Shown: positions 18,407 through 27,403 of the stretch, piece by piece | Layout of the letters: each line of letters begins with the position of its first letter | How positions within the stretch are numbered: position 1 is the first letter of the stretch | DNA from: an uncultured Clostridia bacterium | GTDB taxonomy: Bacteria > Bacillota > Clostridia > UBA1381 | Direction of reading: 5' to 3' | DNA: 64,000 nucleotides | Assembly: GCA_944392335.1 (NCBI GenBank) | Contig: CALXWJ010000097.1 | Coordinates: forward strand, 62,001 to 126,000 | Made by a program: the position numbers and the translations under genes | The notes under the pieces: model-generated | Seen by the model: the letters and a program-made list of their open reading frames with translations, nothing else | Databases searched by the model: none | What the model was told of the DNA's origin: nothing

Positions 18407-20140
18407 ATGAAAAAAATAATGCTTGGAAATGCTGCCGTTGCACGCGGAGCATATGAAGCGGGAGTAACGGTTGTTGCATCCTACCCCGGGACCCCAAGTA
18501 CGGAAATAACCGAAAATATTGTTAAGTATGACGAAATTTATGCAGAGTGGTCACCCAATGAGAAGGTTGCCGGCGAGGTGGCGATAGGTGCATCAATAGG
18601 CGGTGCAAGAGCAATGTCCTGTATGAAACATGTAGGCCTCAATGTTATGGCAGACCCTGTTTTTACAGCAAGCTATACAGGAGTGTCGGGAGGTTTGGTT
18701 TTTTGTGTCGCAGATGATCCGGGGATGCATTCGTCACAGAATGAACAGGATTCAAGACATTACGCAAAAGCTGCAAAGCTGTTAATGTTAGAACCCTCCG
18801 ACAGTAAGGAATGTAAAGAGTTTACTAAACTTGCATTTAAAATTTCCGAAGACTTTGATACGCCTGTCATTTTGAGACTGTCAACAAGAGTTTCTCATTC
18901 TCAAGGGCTTGTTGAAGAAAACGAAAGAGAAAATTATGAATTAAAGGACTATCAAAAAAATAGTGCCAAATATGTAATGATGCCCGGAAATGCAATCAAA
19001 CGCCATGTGGTAGTTGAAGAAAGGACAAAGAAAGAAATAGAATTTGCCGAAACAACCGATTTGAATAATATAGAAATAAATTCCGATAAAATCGGAGTGA
19101 TCACATCGGGTATTTCTTATATGTACGCGAAAGAGGCTTTGGGAAACAGGGTAAGCTATTTGAAATTGGGTATGGTTTATCCATTGCCCGAAAAGCTTTT
19201 AAAAGATTTTTGCGAAAAACATGAAAAAGTATATGTAATAGAGGAGCTTGACCCATTTATAGAAGAACACTGCAAAGCCATCGGACTTGATGTGATAGGC
19301 AAAGAAAAATTTACAATGCTGGGAGAGTATACACCTGCATTGATAAAAAAAGCGATATTTAATGAAGAACCGGACGAATTTGCGACAATTGATGAACAAA
19401 TCCCGGCGCGTCCTCCGGTAATGTGTGCCGGATGCCCGCACAGAGCTACATTCTATGTCTTGAAAAAATTAGGATTGGTTGTAAGCGGAGATATAGGCTG
19501 CTATACATTAGGTGCGGCAGCGCCTTTGTCAAGTGTTGATTCGACAATTTGTATGGGTGCAAGTGTAAGCGCCGCTTTGGGTATGGCAAAGGCAAGAGGA
19601 AATGAATTTAATAAAAAACTAGTTTCTGTTATCGGCGATTCCACTTTTATTCACTCGGGAATAACCGGACTTATAGATATCGTTTATAATAAAGGGAACA
19701 ACACGGTCATTATTCTTGATAATTCAATTACAGGTATGACCGGGCATCAAGACAATCCGACAACCGGATATACGATAAGAAAAGAACCTACAAAACAGGT
19801 CGATTTAGTGCTTCTTGCAAAGGCAGTGGGTATTGAACGTGTAGTTGTGGCTGACCCGTTCGATCTAAAGAATTTTGAAAAGGTCGTAAAAGAGGAAACA
19901 GAGGCAGACGAACCGTCGGTGATCATTGCTCAGCGTCCATGTGCTCTTTTAAAAACCGTAAAATATACCGGTCACTGCAAGATAGGTTCTGAATGCAGGA
20001 ACTGTAAAATGTGCATGAAATTAGGATGTCCTGCAATTTCTGTTAAAGACGGCGGGGTTATTATTGATGAAACGCAATGTAACGGCTGCGGTTTATGCAT
20101 TAATGTTTGTCCTTTTGGGGCTATTCATAAGGAGGACTGA
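18407..20140 (+). CDS. iorA: Indolepyruvate:ferredoxin oxidoreductase, alpha subunit
   Basis: From ATG 18407 (577 residues) the N-terminus reads KKIMLGNAAVARGAYEAGV, as is usual for IorA; GAAAGGA lies 9 bases upstream, so the in-frame extension to 18344 is rejected. The enzyme oxidatively decarboxylates arylpyruvates to arylacetyl-CoA with reduction of ferredoxin, using thiamine diphosphate. Visible features are the pyrimidine-binding half, the thiamine diphosphate half with CAGCPHRATF, GDIGCYTLG and GDSTFIHSG, and C-terminal ferredoxin-like cysteine clusters (CRNCKMCMKLGCP and CNGCGLCINVCPF) for two [4Fe-4S] centres. It lies 4 bases before iorB. A phenylacetate-CoA ligase further downstream fits aromatic amino acid fermentation. 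Confidence 0.95.
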   Translation: MKKIMLGNAAVARGAYEAGVTVVASYPGTPSTEITENIVKYDEIYAEWSPNEKVAGEVAIGASIGGARAMSCMKHVGLNVMADPVFTASYTGVSGGLVFCVADDPGMHSSQNEQDSRHYAKAAKLLMLEPSDSKECKEFTKLAFKISEDFDTPVILRLSTRVSHSQGLVEENERENYELKDYQKNSAKYVMMPGNAIKRHVVVEERTKKEIEFAETTDLNNIEINSDKIGVITSGISYMYAKEALGNRVSYLKLGMVYPLPEKLLKDFCEKHEKVYVIEELDPFIEEHCKAIGLDVIGKEKFTMLGEYTPALIKKAIFNEEPDEFATIDEQIPARPPVMCAGCPHRATFYVLKKLGLVVSGDIGCYTLGAAAPLSSVDSTICMGASVSAALGMAKARGNEFNKKLVSVIGDSTFIHSGITGLIDIVYNKGNNTVIILDNSITGMTGHQDNPTTGYTIRKEPTKQVDLVLLAKAVGIERVVVADPFDLKNFEKVVKEETEADEPSVIIAQRPCALLKTVKYTGHCKIGSECRNCKMCMKLGCPAISVKDGGVIIDETQCNGCGLCINVCPFGAIHKED

Positions 20141-20144
20141 GAAG

Positions 20145-20711
20145 ATGACTAAAAATATAATGATCGTCGGGGTCGGCGGACAGGGAACACTTTTGGCGAG
20201 CAGGATCTTAGGAAATACCGTAGCAGGCGAGGGATATGACGTAAAACTCTCTGAGGTACACGGAATGAGCCAACGAGGCGGCAGTGTTGTAACATATGTA
20301 AAATACGGAGACGAGGTTTATTCACCGATTATCGGGCAGGGTGAAGCAGACATTATTCTTGCTTTTGAAATCCTTGAAGCATACAGAGCAATGCCGTATT
20401 TAAAAAAAGACGGCGTTATGATCGCCAATTCACAAAAAATAGACCCAATGCCTGTTATCACAGGTGCGATGAAGTATCCTGAAGACATAGAAAAGAAAAT
20501 CAGCAGTAAAATCAATTTGGTTGAAGTTGATGCTTTATCCCTTGCGGAAAAAGCAGGAAATATAAAATCAGTAAATGTTGTATTAATAGGTGTAATGGCA
20601 AAAAATACAGATATTCCATATGAAAAGTGGATTGAAACAATTAAAAAGACAGTACCTGAAAAATTTTTGGATGCAAATCTGAAGGCATTTGATTACGGTT
20701 ATAATATATGA
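20145..20711 (+). CDS. iorB: Indolepyruvate:ferredoxin oxidoreductase, beta subunit
   Basis: The ATG at 20145 follows AAGGAGG by 9 bases and starts 4 bases after the iorA stop; the longer in-frame reading inside iorA is rejected. The 188-residue protein begins TKNIMIVGVGGQGTLLASRIL, the signature of the gamma-type pyruvate/ketoisovalerate oxidoreductase domain, and contains SEVHGMSQRGGSV, also typical. It is the small subunit that joins IorA for 2-oxoacid oxidation in the cytoplasm. The stop overlaps the start of the EamA gene by four bases (ATGA), implying translational coupling. Confidence 0.95.
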   Translation: MTKNIMIVGVGGQGTLLASRILGNTVAGEGYDVKLSEVHGMSQRGGSVVTYVKYGDEVYSPIIGQGEADIILAFEILEAYRAMPYLKKDGVMIANSQKIDPMPVITGAMKYPEDIEKKISSKINLVEVDALSLAEKAGNIKSVNVVLIGVMAKNTDIPYEKWIETIKKTVPEKFLDANLKAFDYGYNI

Positions 20712-21610
20712 CAGGAAGAAATGAGAGAAGAATAGGGCACATTTGTGCCCTGTTTACTGTTTTTGTATGGGGTATTACATTTATTTCATCAAAGGTACTT
20801 CTTGAGTATCTTACTTCCGTTGAAATTTTATTTTATCGTTTTTTGATCGGATATATATCACTTTGGATTTTTTATCCCCACAAAATAAAGTTTGACAGCT
20901 GTAAATACGATATATTTGCAGCAGTATCAGGTCTTTCCGGCTTGTGCTTATATCAGTTTTTTGAAAATTCGGCTTTGATATTTACACAAGCTTCAAATGT
21001 AAGTATACTGGTTTCAACCGTACCTTTCTTTACTGCAATTGCGTCAAGAATCGTATTTGGGAAAAAACTTACAAAGTGTTATTTTATAGGTTTTTTTATT
21101 GCAATTGCCGGCGTTGTAATGATAAATTACAATGCGAATGTCATTTTGCATTTAAGTCCTAAAGGAGATATTCTCGCATTGAGTGCTGCGGTTATCTGGG
21201 GCGTGTATACGGTATTCACAACACTTTTAAACGGTTCGGATAAAAATATAATAGGAATTACAAGAAGAATATTCTTTTATGGGATAATATTTGTAATTAT
21301 ATTATCATTTTTTACTGATTTTTCTTTTGCATCGGTTGTATACCTGAAAGAACCGGTTGTATTATTGAATTTGTTGTTTTTGGGAGCTGTTGCATCGGCA
21401 ATTTGTTTTGTAACGTGGAATTATTCGCTTAAAATATTGGGTTCGGTGCAGGCAAGTACATATATATATCTTATACCTGTAGTGACCGTTATTTTTTCTT
21501 TGATTATATTGAATGAAAAGGTGGGAATACTTGGTATTCCGGGAGCTTTGATCGTAATATTGGGATTGGTTATATCCGAATTCAGAATACAGAGGGAAAA
21601 TACGAAATAA
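20708..21610 (+). CDS. EamA/DMT-family transporter
   Basis: The protein of 300 residues has ten predicted membrane spans in two halves, each resembling an EamA domain. The N-terminal half has FTVFVWGITFISSKVLLEY and the second has LSAAVIWGVYTVFTTLL, both typical of drug/metabolite exporters. It sits in the inner membrane and could export an amino acid or an aromatic by-product of the Ior pathway; the substrate is unknown. It overlaps iorB by four bases and the GH42 gene starts 46 bases downstream. No duplication or truncation is visible. Confidence 0.88.
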   Translation: MTGRNERRIGHICALFTVFVWGITFISSKVLLEYLTSVEILFYRFLIGYISLWIFYPHKIKFDSCKYDIFAAVSGLSGLCLYQFFENSALIFTQASNVSILVSTVPFFTAIASRIVFGKKLTKCYFIGFFIAIAGVVMINYNANVILHLSPKGDILALSAAVIWGVYTVFTTLLNGSDKNIIGITRRIFFYGIIFVIILSFFTDFSFASVVYLKEPVVLLNLLFLGAVASAICFVTWNYSLKILGSVQASTYIYLIPVVTVIFSLIILNEKVGILGIPGALIVILGLVISEFRIQRENTK

Positions 21611-21656
21611 CGTTATATGCTTTTTTTGAAAAATAACCGAAAGGAATTTCAATACT

Positions 21657-23603
21657 ATGTATAATAATGAATTTTTAATAGGTTGTTGTTATTATCCTGA
21701 ACATTGGGATGACAGCGATTTGGATAAGGATATAAAAAAAATAAAAGACTTTGGTTTTAACGTAATAAGAATGGGTGAATTTTCCTGGAGTATGTATGAA
21801 CCGGAAGAAGGAAAATATGATTTTTCATTTTTGGAAAAAGCAGTTAAATGTGCAAGAGAAAACGGCTTGTACGTTATTTTGGGAACACCTACCGCAGCCC
21901 CTCCGGTATGGCTTGCACAAAAATATCCTGAGGTTTTGTGTGTTGATGCAAATCTTAATACCATGTATCACGGCGGCAGGCAACAGCATAATCATACAAG
22001 TAAAGTTTACAGGGAATTTTGTAAAAAAATAGTTGAAAAGATGGCATATACTTTTAAGGATTATGACAATGTAATCGGATGGCAGATAGATAATGAAATA
22101 AACTGTCACAGAAGTTTAAGCTATTCAGATTCAGACAACAGGGCTTTCAGGACATGGTTAAAAAATAAATATAATACTATTGACGAGCTTAACAGATGCT
22201 GGGGTACAAGGTTTTGGTCTTTGGAATTTAACGACTTTGAACAGATAACCTGCCCGTATCCTGCGCCTGCATATAAAAATCCGAGCTGGGTTGTTGATTT
22301 TCTCCTGTTTTCTTCTGACGCCGCTATTGAATATGCAAAAATCCAATATGATATATTAAAAAGGATAACGCCGGATAAATTTGTAACGCATAACGGTATT
22401 TTCGGAAATATAGATAATAAAAAGTTTACTGATGAAGCGCTTGATTTTATGAGCTACGACAGTTATCCGGCATTTAATGAACGCCATAAAAAAATGGGAG
22501 GAAGAGATTGCGGATGCAGATTATCTATGGTAAGAGGTCTGTCAGACAGATTTCTTATCTTAGAACAGCAGTCAGGCCCGGGGGGACAGCTTAATTACCT
22601 GCTGCCTACTCCAGAACCAGGACAAATCCGACTGTGGACATATCAGAGTATAGCTCATGGCGCTGAAGGTGTTTTATACTTCAGATGGAGAACTGCAATA
22701 TATGGAGCAGAACAGCTGTGGTACGGAATATATGATCATGACGGAAAAGAAAACTACCGAAGCAAAGAAATTAAAAAGATAGCAGAGGAATTGACAAAAC
22801 ATTCAAAAGAATTATTAAGTCTTAAAGGTATAAATCAGGTTGCAATACTTTGTGAATATCATAATGTGTGCAATAATCAGATAGAGAGCTTTGCCGGTGA
22901 TGATTTTAATGTAATATATAATTATCTTAACAAGCAAAATATCAAATGTGACTTTATTTATGATACAAAAGATCTGGATAAATCGGACTACAAAGTTGTT
23001 ATAGTTCCTCATTTGGTAATAGCATCAAAAGAAACAGCTGATAATTTGAAAGCTTTTGCAGATAATGGCGGAGCTGTAATATTATCTGCAAGAAGCGGAA
23101 CAAAGGATATAAACGATCAGTACTACCGCAAAACCCCTCCGGGAGTATTTTCCGAGCTTGTGGGCGCTGAGGTTGAATGGTTTACACGTATTCCTGAATG
23201 TTCAGAACAGGAAATTGAATTTAATAATAAAGTAGTAAAAGCTGAAACTTATTATGAGGTTTTAAATGTTGGGGAGGCAGAGCCTATAGCAACATTTAAC
23301 AGTGGTTTTTATAAAGGGAAGCCATGTTTTGTAAAAAATGAAAATGTATATTATTTAGGAACATATTTTAATGAAAGTTCAGCCTGCGTTTATGAGGATA
23401 TAATAAAAAAATACATAGATATACCATTCGATGATCTTGACAAATGTATTGAAGTATTTAATTATACAGAATACACTATGTTTCTGAATTATTCGGATAA
23501 AAAAGTTTCTATACCGTATACAGTACATGATCTGTTAAGCGGTAAGGACATAAATGAAATGGAAGGCTACGGTGTTGTATTGGTAAAAAATATTGTTGAA
23601 TAA
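21657..23603 (+). CDS. GH42-family beta-galactosidase
   Basis: The 648 residues show the GH42 layout: TIM barrel beginning IGCCYYPEHWDDSDLDKDI and containing GEFSWSMYEPEEGKYDF, the acid/base glutamate in GWQIDNEIN (E147), and the likely nucleophile in ILEQQSGPG (E303). A class I glutamine-amidotransferase-like trimerisation domain follows (about 380-590) and then a small beta domain. No signal peptide is present, so it acts on imported galactosides, for example galactan or arabinogalactan fragments. AAAGGAA lies before the ATG. It is placed between the iorAB-EamA genes and the paaK-like gene, an unusual insertion of a sugar gene among arylacetate genes. Confidence 0.95.
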   Translation: MYNNEFLIGCCYYPEHWDDSDLDKDIKKIKDFGFNVIRMGEFSWSMYEPEEGKYDFSFLEKAVKCARENGLYVILGTPTAAPPVWLAQKYPEVLCVDANLNTMYHGGRQQHNHTSKVYREFCKKIVEKMAYTFKDYDNVIGWQIDNEINCHRSLSYSDSDNRAFRTWLKNKYNTIDELNRCWGTRFWSLEFNDFEQITCPYPAPAYKNPSWVVDFLLFSSDAAIEYAKIQYDILKRITPDKFVTHNGIFGNIDNKKFTDEALDFMSYDSYPAFNERHKKMGGRDCGCRLSMVRGLSDRFLILEQQSGPGGQLNYLLPTPEPGQIRLWTYQSIAHGAEGVLYFRWRTAIYGAEQLWYGIYDHDGKENYRSKEIKKIAEELTKHSKELLSLKGINQVAILCEYHNVCNNQIESFAGDDFNVIYNYLNKQNIKCDFIYDTKDLDKSDYKVVIVPHLVIASKETADNLKAFADNGGAVILSARSGTKDINDQYYRKTPPGVFSELVGAEVEWFTRIPECSEQEIEFNNKVVKAETYYEVLNVGEAEPIATFNSGFYKGKPCFVKNENVYYLGTYFNESSACVYEDIIKKYIDIPFDDLDKCIEVFNYTEYTMFLNYSDKKVSIPYTVHDLLSGKDINEMEGYGVVLVKNIVE

Positions 23604-23644
23604 CAATATTAAATAAATTTATTTACAGAAAGGAATGATGTAAA

Positions 23645-24946
23645 ATGTCGATATATCAGCCTGAAAAAGAATGTATGGACAGAGACGAGATAAAAAAAAT
23701 TCAAAGTGAAAAATTGGTCTGGCAAGTAAAAAGAATGTATGAGAACGTAGAACTGTTCAGAAAAAGAATGGATGAAAAAGGTTTAAAGCCTGAAGATATT
23801 AAGGGTGTCGAAGACCTTTCAAAGCTGCCCTTTTCATACAAACAGGATTTGAGAGATTACTATCCTTACGGATTGTTTGCCGTACCGTTAAAGGATGTTG
23901 TAAGAATTCATGCATCAAGCGGTACAACCGGAAAACAGATTGTTGTCGGATATACAAGAAACGACCTTAAAATATGGGATGAGTGTATGGCAAGGCAGCT
24001 TGTTGCAGCAGGCGGAAGTGATGAGTCAATTGTACAGGTATCATATGGTTATGGGCTGTTCACGGGAGGTCTGGGTGCACACGGCGGTGCTGAACATATC
24101 GGGGCTACGGTAGTTCCTACGTCAAGCGGTAACACACAAAGACAAATACAGACAATGATTGATTTCAAATCTACAATTTTATGCTGTACACCCTCTTATG
24201 CCTTATATCTCGGAGAAACTGTGGAAGAAATGGGTGTAAAGGATAAACTCAGCTTAAAAGCCGGCGTATTCGGTGCAGAACCATGGACAGAAGATATGAG
24301 AAAAGCTATTGAAGATAAACTTGGTATTAAGGCACACGACGTATACGGGCTTTCGGAAATTATGGGTCCCGGTGTATCATATGAATGTGAATGTCAAAAA
24401 GGTATGCATATTAATGAAGACAATTTCATCGCTGAAATTATTGATCCCGACACCGGAGAAGTACTGCCTGAAGGTTCAACGGGAGAGCTTGTTTTCACTG
24501 CTGTAACAAAGGAAGCATTCCCTGTTATACGTTACAGAACAAGGGATATTTGTTCTTTGAATTATGAACGCTGCGAATGCGGCAGAACGTTTATAAGAAT
24601 GAATAAGCCTACAGGACGTACAGATGATATGTTGATTATCAGAGGCGTAAATGTATTCCCGTCACAAATAGAAGAAGTACTGCTTCGTTTGGGAGCTAAC
24701 GTTACACCTAACTATCAGATTATTGTTGACAGGGTTAATAATTCCGATACCTTGGAAGTACAGGTTGAAATGTCGGAAGACATTTTCTCAGATGATGTAA
24801 AATCAATTGAAAAGATAGAAAAGACAATAAAAGATAACCTAAAGAGTGTATTGGGCTTATCAGCAAAAGTGACACTTGTCGAACCTAAATCTATTGTAAG
24901 AAGTGAAGGAAAAGCAAAAAGAGTAATTGATAACAGAAAGTTATAA
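23645..24946 (+). CDS. paaK: Phenylacetate-CoA ligase family protein
   Basis: The length of 433 residues is right for PaaK. The AMP-binding motif [16 protein letters not shown] is near residue 90, [16 protein letters not shown] near 235, YRTRDICSL near 300, and the lid motif [21 protein letters not shown] near 325. The enzyme converts an aryl acid such as phenylacetate or indoleacetate to its CoA thioester, or works in reverse to make ATP from the product of IorAB, as proposed for fermenters that carry both. The gene follows AAAGGAATG and is followed 13 bases later by an ACT-domain gene, a pairing common in Clostridia. Confidence 0.93.
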   Translation: MSIYQPEKECMDRDEIKKIQSEKLVWQVKRMYENVELFRKRMDEKGLKPEDIKGVEDLSKLPFSYKQDLRDYYPYGLFAVPLKDVVRIHASSGTTGKQIVVGYTRNDLKIWDECMARQLVAAGGSDESIVQVSYGYGLFTGGLGAHGGAEHIGATVVPTSSGNTQRQIQTMIDFKSTILCCTPSYALYLGETVEEMGVKDKLSLKAGVFGAEPWTEDMRKAIEDKLGIKAHDVYGLSEIMGPGVSYECECQKGMHINEDNFIAEIIDPDTGEVLPEGSTGELVFTAVTKEAFPVIRYRTRDICSLNYERCECGRTFIRMNKPTGRTDDMLIIRGVNVFPSQIEEVLLRLGANVTPNYQIIVDRVNNSDTLEVQVEMSEDIFSDDVKSIEKIEKTIKDNLKSVLGLSAKVTLVEPKSIVRSEGKAKRVIDNRKL

Positions 24947-24959
24947 GGGAGGTTTTTAT

Positions 24960-25391
24960 ATGTTTATTAAGCAAATTTCGGTATTTATTGAGAACAAATT
25001 GGGAAAACTTTCAAAACTGACAGATGTATTGGGAAAAAACAATATTGATATTTATGCTTTGACAATTGCAGATACCACTGACTTTGGTATATTGAGAATG
25101 ATTGTCAATGATCCTGATAAAGCAACAGAGGTTATAAAAGAAACAGGAATGATAGTAAAATGTACCGATGTAATCGCTGTTACGGTTGAGGATAAACCCG
25201 GTGGATTGACACATACATTGGAAACTCTTGAGAATAAAGGTATTAATGTGGAATATATTTATGCATTTATCGGAAAAAATAAAGACGGGGCAACTGTGGT
25301 TATCAAGGTTGACAAGCCTCAGGAAGCGGTTGATGCACTCGGGTCGGAAAATAATATTGAATTGGTTGAGGCAGAATCTTTATACAGATAA
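24960..25391 (+). CDS. Two-ACT-domain protein
   Basis: The start at ATG 24960 has GGGAGG upstream; the in-frame reading back to 24927 lies inside paaK and is rejected. The 143 residues form two ACT domains, roughly 1-70 (KQISVFIENKLGKLSKL...) and 72-143 (VIAVTVEDKPGGLTHTLETL...). ACT domains bind amino acids and regulate enzymes. This two-ACT form is repeatedly encoded next to paaK and iorAB, where it probably senses an aromatic amino acid or controls the ligase. It is the last gene of this run. Confidence 0.9.
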   Translation: MFIKQISVFIENKLGKLSKLTDVLGKNNIDIYALTIADTTDFGILRMIVNDPDKATEVIKETGMIVKCTDVIAVTVEDKPGGLTHTLETLENKGINVEYIYAFIGKNKDGATVVIKVDKPQEAVDALGSENNIELVEAESLYR

Positions 25392-25499
25392 AAATTTCTT
25401 TTGTCAACAGTATTATTTGGTAGATTACACAAAAAAGAAAATATTTTACATTTTTTCTTTTATAAATATACAAATGTATTTAAAATTGATAAATTTTTA

Positions 25500-25528
25500 T
25501 TGCAAACTTTGCGGCTGTATAGTATAAT
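25500..25528 (+). promoter_or_regulatory. Sigma-A promoter of the FMN riboswitch and ribU
   Basis: TTGCAA (25500-25505), a 17-base spacer, then TATAAT (25523-25528). It ends ten bases before the riboswitch. Confidence 0.8.
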
Positions 25529-25537
25529 TATTAGTGT

Positions 25538-25645
25538 ATCTTCGGGGCAGAGTGAAATTCTCTACCGGCAGTAAAGTCTGCGAGCCTTTTTGGTTGATCC
25601 GGTGAAATTCCGGAACCGACGGTTAAAGTCCGGATGAAAGAAGAT
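25538..25645 (+). ncRNA. FMN riboswitch (RFN element)
   Basis: The 5' strand ATCTTC (25538-25543) pairs with GAAGAT (25640-25645) to close P1. Between them lie the RFN consensus blocks GGGGCAGAGTGAAATTC, CCGGCAGTAAAGTCTGCGAG, GATCCGGTGAAATTCCGG and CCGACGGTTAAAGTCCGG. It senses flavin mononucleotide and reduces expression of the riboflavin transporter downstream, here by transcription termination because a terminator follows at once. Confidence 0.97.
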
Positions 25646-25661
25646 GAGCAATGGCTGCATT

Positions 25662-25692
25662 ACTCCGAAAGTATACCTTTCGGAGTTTTTTC
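25662..25692 (+). terminator. Riboswitch-controlled terminator
   Basis: ACTCCGAAAG (25662-25671) pairs with CTTTCGGAGT (25677-25686), followed by seven T residues. It is the expression platform of the FMN riboswitch. Confidence 0.93.
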
Positions 25693-25745
25693 TTTGTTCA
25701 CTCCTATGAGATACAAAAAAATTATTATTTATAGGAGGTTTTTTT

Positions 25746-26297
25746 ATGAAACTATCATTAGAAAACGAAAAAAGAATTTCAAGTACAAAGCTGGTGGTAA
25801 CGGTGGGAATATTCTCTGCGATCGCTTTTGTATTGCAGCTGCTTGTACCGTATAAGGTATCCGGCTTTCTCGACATAGAAATATCGGATCTTCCGCCGTT
25901 GATCTTATCTCTTGCATACGGACCGTTATATGGCGTGTTGGCAGAGTTTATAAAAAATTTGCTGCATTGTTTGGTTACATCAACGGGGTTTGTCGGAGAA
26001 TTAGCGAACTTTACCATAAATGGTGTATTATGTCTTGTAAGCGGCTTGGTATACAAATACCATAAAAGCTTTAAAGGCGCAATTGTTGCTTTATTATGCG
26101 GTGTTGCCGCGATGGTTATTGCAGGCGCGTTTGCGAACAGATTTATAATGCTGCCGTTATATATGCAGGGCGCTGACAGCAAAACTTATATTGATATTAT
26201 ATTAACGATAATTGTACCTTTTAATATTGCAAGGGGATTGATTTTATCGCTGATTACATGTTTGGTTTACAAAAAAGTGTCAAAAGTAATAAAATGA
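25746..26297 (+). CDS. ribU: Riboflavin ECF transporter substrate-binding component (RibU-type)
   Basis: The 183-residue protein is very hydrophobic, with five to six membrane spans, and contains GYKVSGFLDIEISDLPPLILSLAYGP-like residues typical of RibU (KVSGFLDIEISDLP, then GPLYGVLAEFIKNLLH). It captures riboflavin and works with a shared ECF energising module not encoded in this window. The FMN riboswitch directly upstream supports the ligand. The ATG follows AGGAGG. The gene stands alone, as is usual for group II ECF substrate components. Confidence 0.95.
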   Translation: MKLSLENEKRISSTKLVVTVGIFSAIAFVLQLLVPYKVSGFLDIEISDLPPLILSLAYGPLYGVLAEFIKNLLHCLVTSTGFVGELANFTINGVLCLVSGLVYKYHKSFKGAIVALLCGVAAMVIAGAFANRFIMLPLYMQGADSKTYIDIILTIIVPFNIARGLILSLITCLVYKKVSKVIK

Positions 26298-26326
26298 TTG
26301 ATTTTTATATAAAGATGATGTATAAT
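26298..26326 (+). promoter_or_regulatory. Sigma-A promoter of manA
   Basis: TTGATT (26298-26303), a 17-base spacer and TATAAT (26321-26326), beginning one base after the ribU stop and leaving a leader of about 120 bases before manA. Confidence 0.75.
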
Positions 26327-26380
26327 AATACTTGTATAAAAATTATATAAAATTTGATTTGAGATTTATTTATTACAGAT

Positions 26381-26419
26381 CGAATAATAAAACAAAATAC
26401 TACGATCATGTATTATTCG
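26381..26419. promoter_or_regulatory. Inverted repeat in the manA leader
   Basis: CGAATAATA (26381-26389) and TATTATTCG (26411-26419) are perfect inverted arms 21 bases apart. They lie between the promoter and the manA ribosome binding site. No T run follows, so an operator or a leader hairpin is more likely than a terminator. Confidence 0.4.
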
Positions 26420-26453
26420 CATGAGTGTATTTGCAGAATTATGGAGAGGAAAT

Positions 26454-27395
26454 ATGAGTAATTTAGACCCGATAAAGCTTTCCCCGGCGTTTAAAGATTA
26501 TCTTTGGGGCGGAGACAGGCTGAAAAAAGAGTATAATAAACACAGTGACATGGAGAAGATCGCGGAAAGCTGGGAATTGTCTACTCATAAGGATGGGGAA
26601 AGTGTTGTTTCTGACGGCGAATATAAAGGAATGAAATTATCGGAATATATCAAGAAGAATCCGGAAAATGTTTTGGGAAGCAACGCATCAAAATTTGATT
26701 TTTTTCCTATTCTGATCAAATTTATCGATGCAAAGGACAATTTATCAATTCAGGTTCATCCGGATGATGAATATTCGTTGAAAAACAACGGTGAATATGG
26801 TAAAACGGAAATGTGGTATATTCTTGACTGTGATGAAGGCTCATTTTTGTATTATGGGTTTGATCATGAAATAACATTGAAGCAATTTAAAAAGGCAATT
26901 GAAGAAAATACATTGCTTGATCTGCTGAATAAAGTAGAAGTCAAAAAGGGAGATGTATTTTTTATAGAAGCGGGAACGGTCCATGCAATCGGAAAGGGAA
27001 TCGTTATATGCGAGATACAGCAAAATTCAAATATAACATACCGCGTATATGATTATAACCGAAAAGATAAGAACGGCAAAACACGTCCGCTGCATATTGA
27101 ACAAGCCATAGCGGTTGCAAAAACCGTCCCGCCTAAAAAATATGTGTATAAAGATAAAAATATACTTGCAAAATGTAAATATTTTACGGTTAAAAAAGCA
27201 GATATACATGGAGAGAAAAATTTCCTTGTTACAGATGGTTGTTTTAAATCAATTATTGTTATTTCCGGAGGCGGTGAACTGATATTAAACGATCATAAAA
27301 CCGAATTGATAAAAGGTGACAGTGTATTTATACCGGCACAGAATGCAGATTTTAAAATATGTGGAAATTGCGAAGTTATCATTTCATATGTGTAG
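26454..27395 (+). CDS. manA: Mannose-6-phosphate isomerase, class I
   Basis: ATG 26454 follows GAGAGGA; the reading back to 26421 has no ribosome binding site. The 313-residue cupin enzyme has the short Firmicute layout. Zinc-binding residues are visible in LSIQVHPDDEY (Gln and His), KTEMWYIL (Glu) and EAGTVHAIG (His), and the conserved start LSPAFKDYLWGGDRL is present. It interconverts mannose 6-phosphate and fructose 6-phosphate in the cytoplasm, feeding mannose from mannans or N-glycans into glycolysis. The HPr-kinase-like gene begins 9 bases after its stop. Confidence 0.95.
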   Translation: MSNLDPIKLSPAFKDYLWGGDRLKKEYNKHSDMEKIAESWELSTHKDGESVVSDGEYKGMKLSEYIKKNPENVLGSNASKFDFFPILIKFIDAKDNLSIQVHPDDEYSLKNNGEYGKTEMWYILDCDEGSFLYYGFDHEITLKQFKKAIEENTLLDLLNKVEVKKGDVFFIEAGTVHAIGKGIVICEIQQNSNITYRVYDYNRKDKNGKTRPLHIEQAIAVAKTVPPKKYVYKDKNILAKCKYFTVKKADIHGEKNFLVTDGCFKSIIVISGGGELILNDHKTELIKGDSVFIPAQNADFKICGNCEVIISYV

Positions 27396-27403
27396 GTGAT
27401 ATT

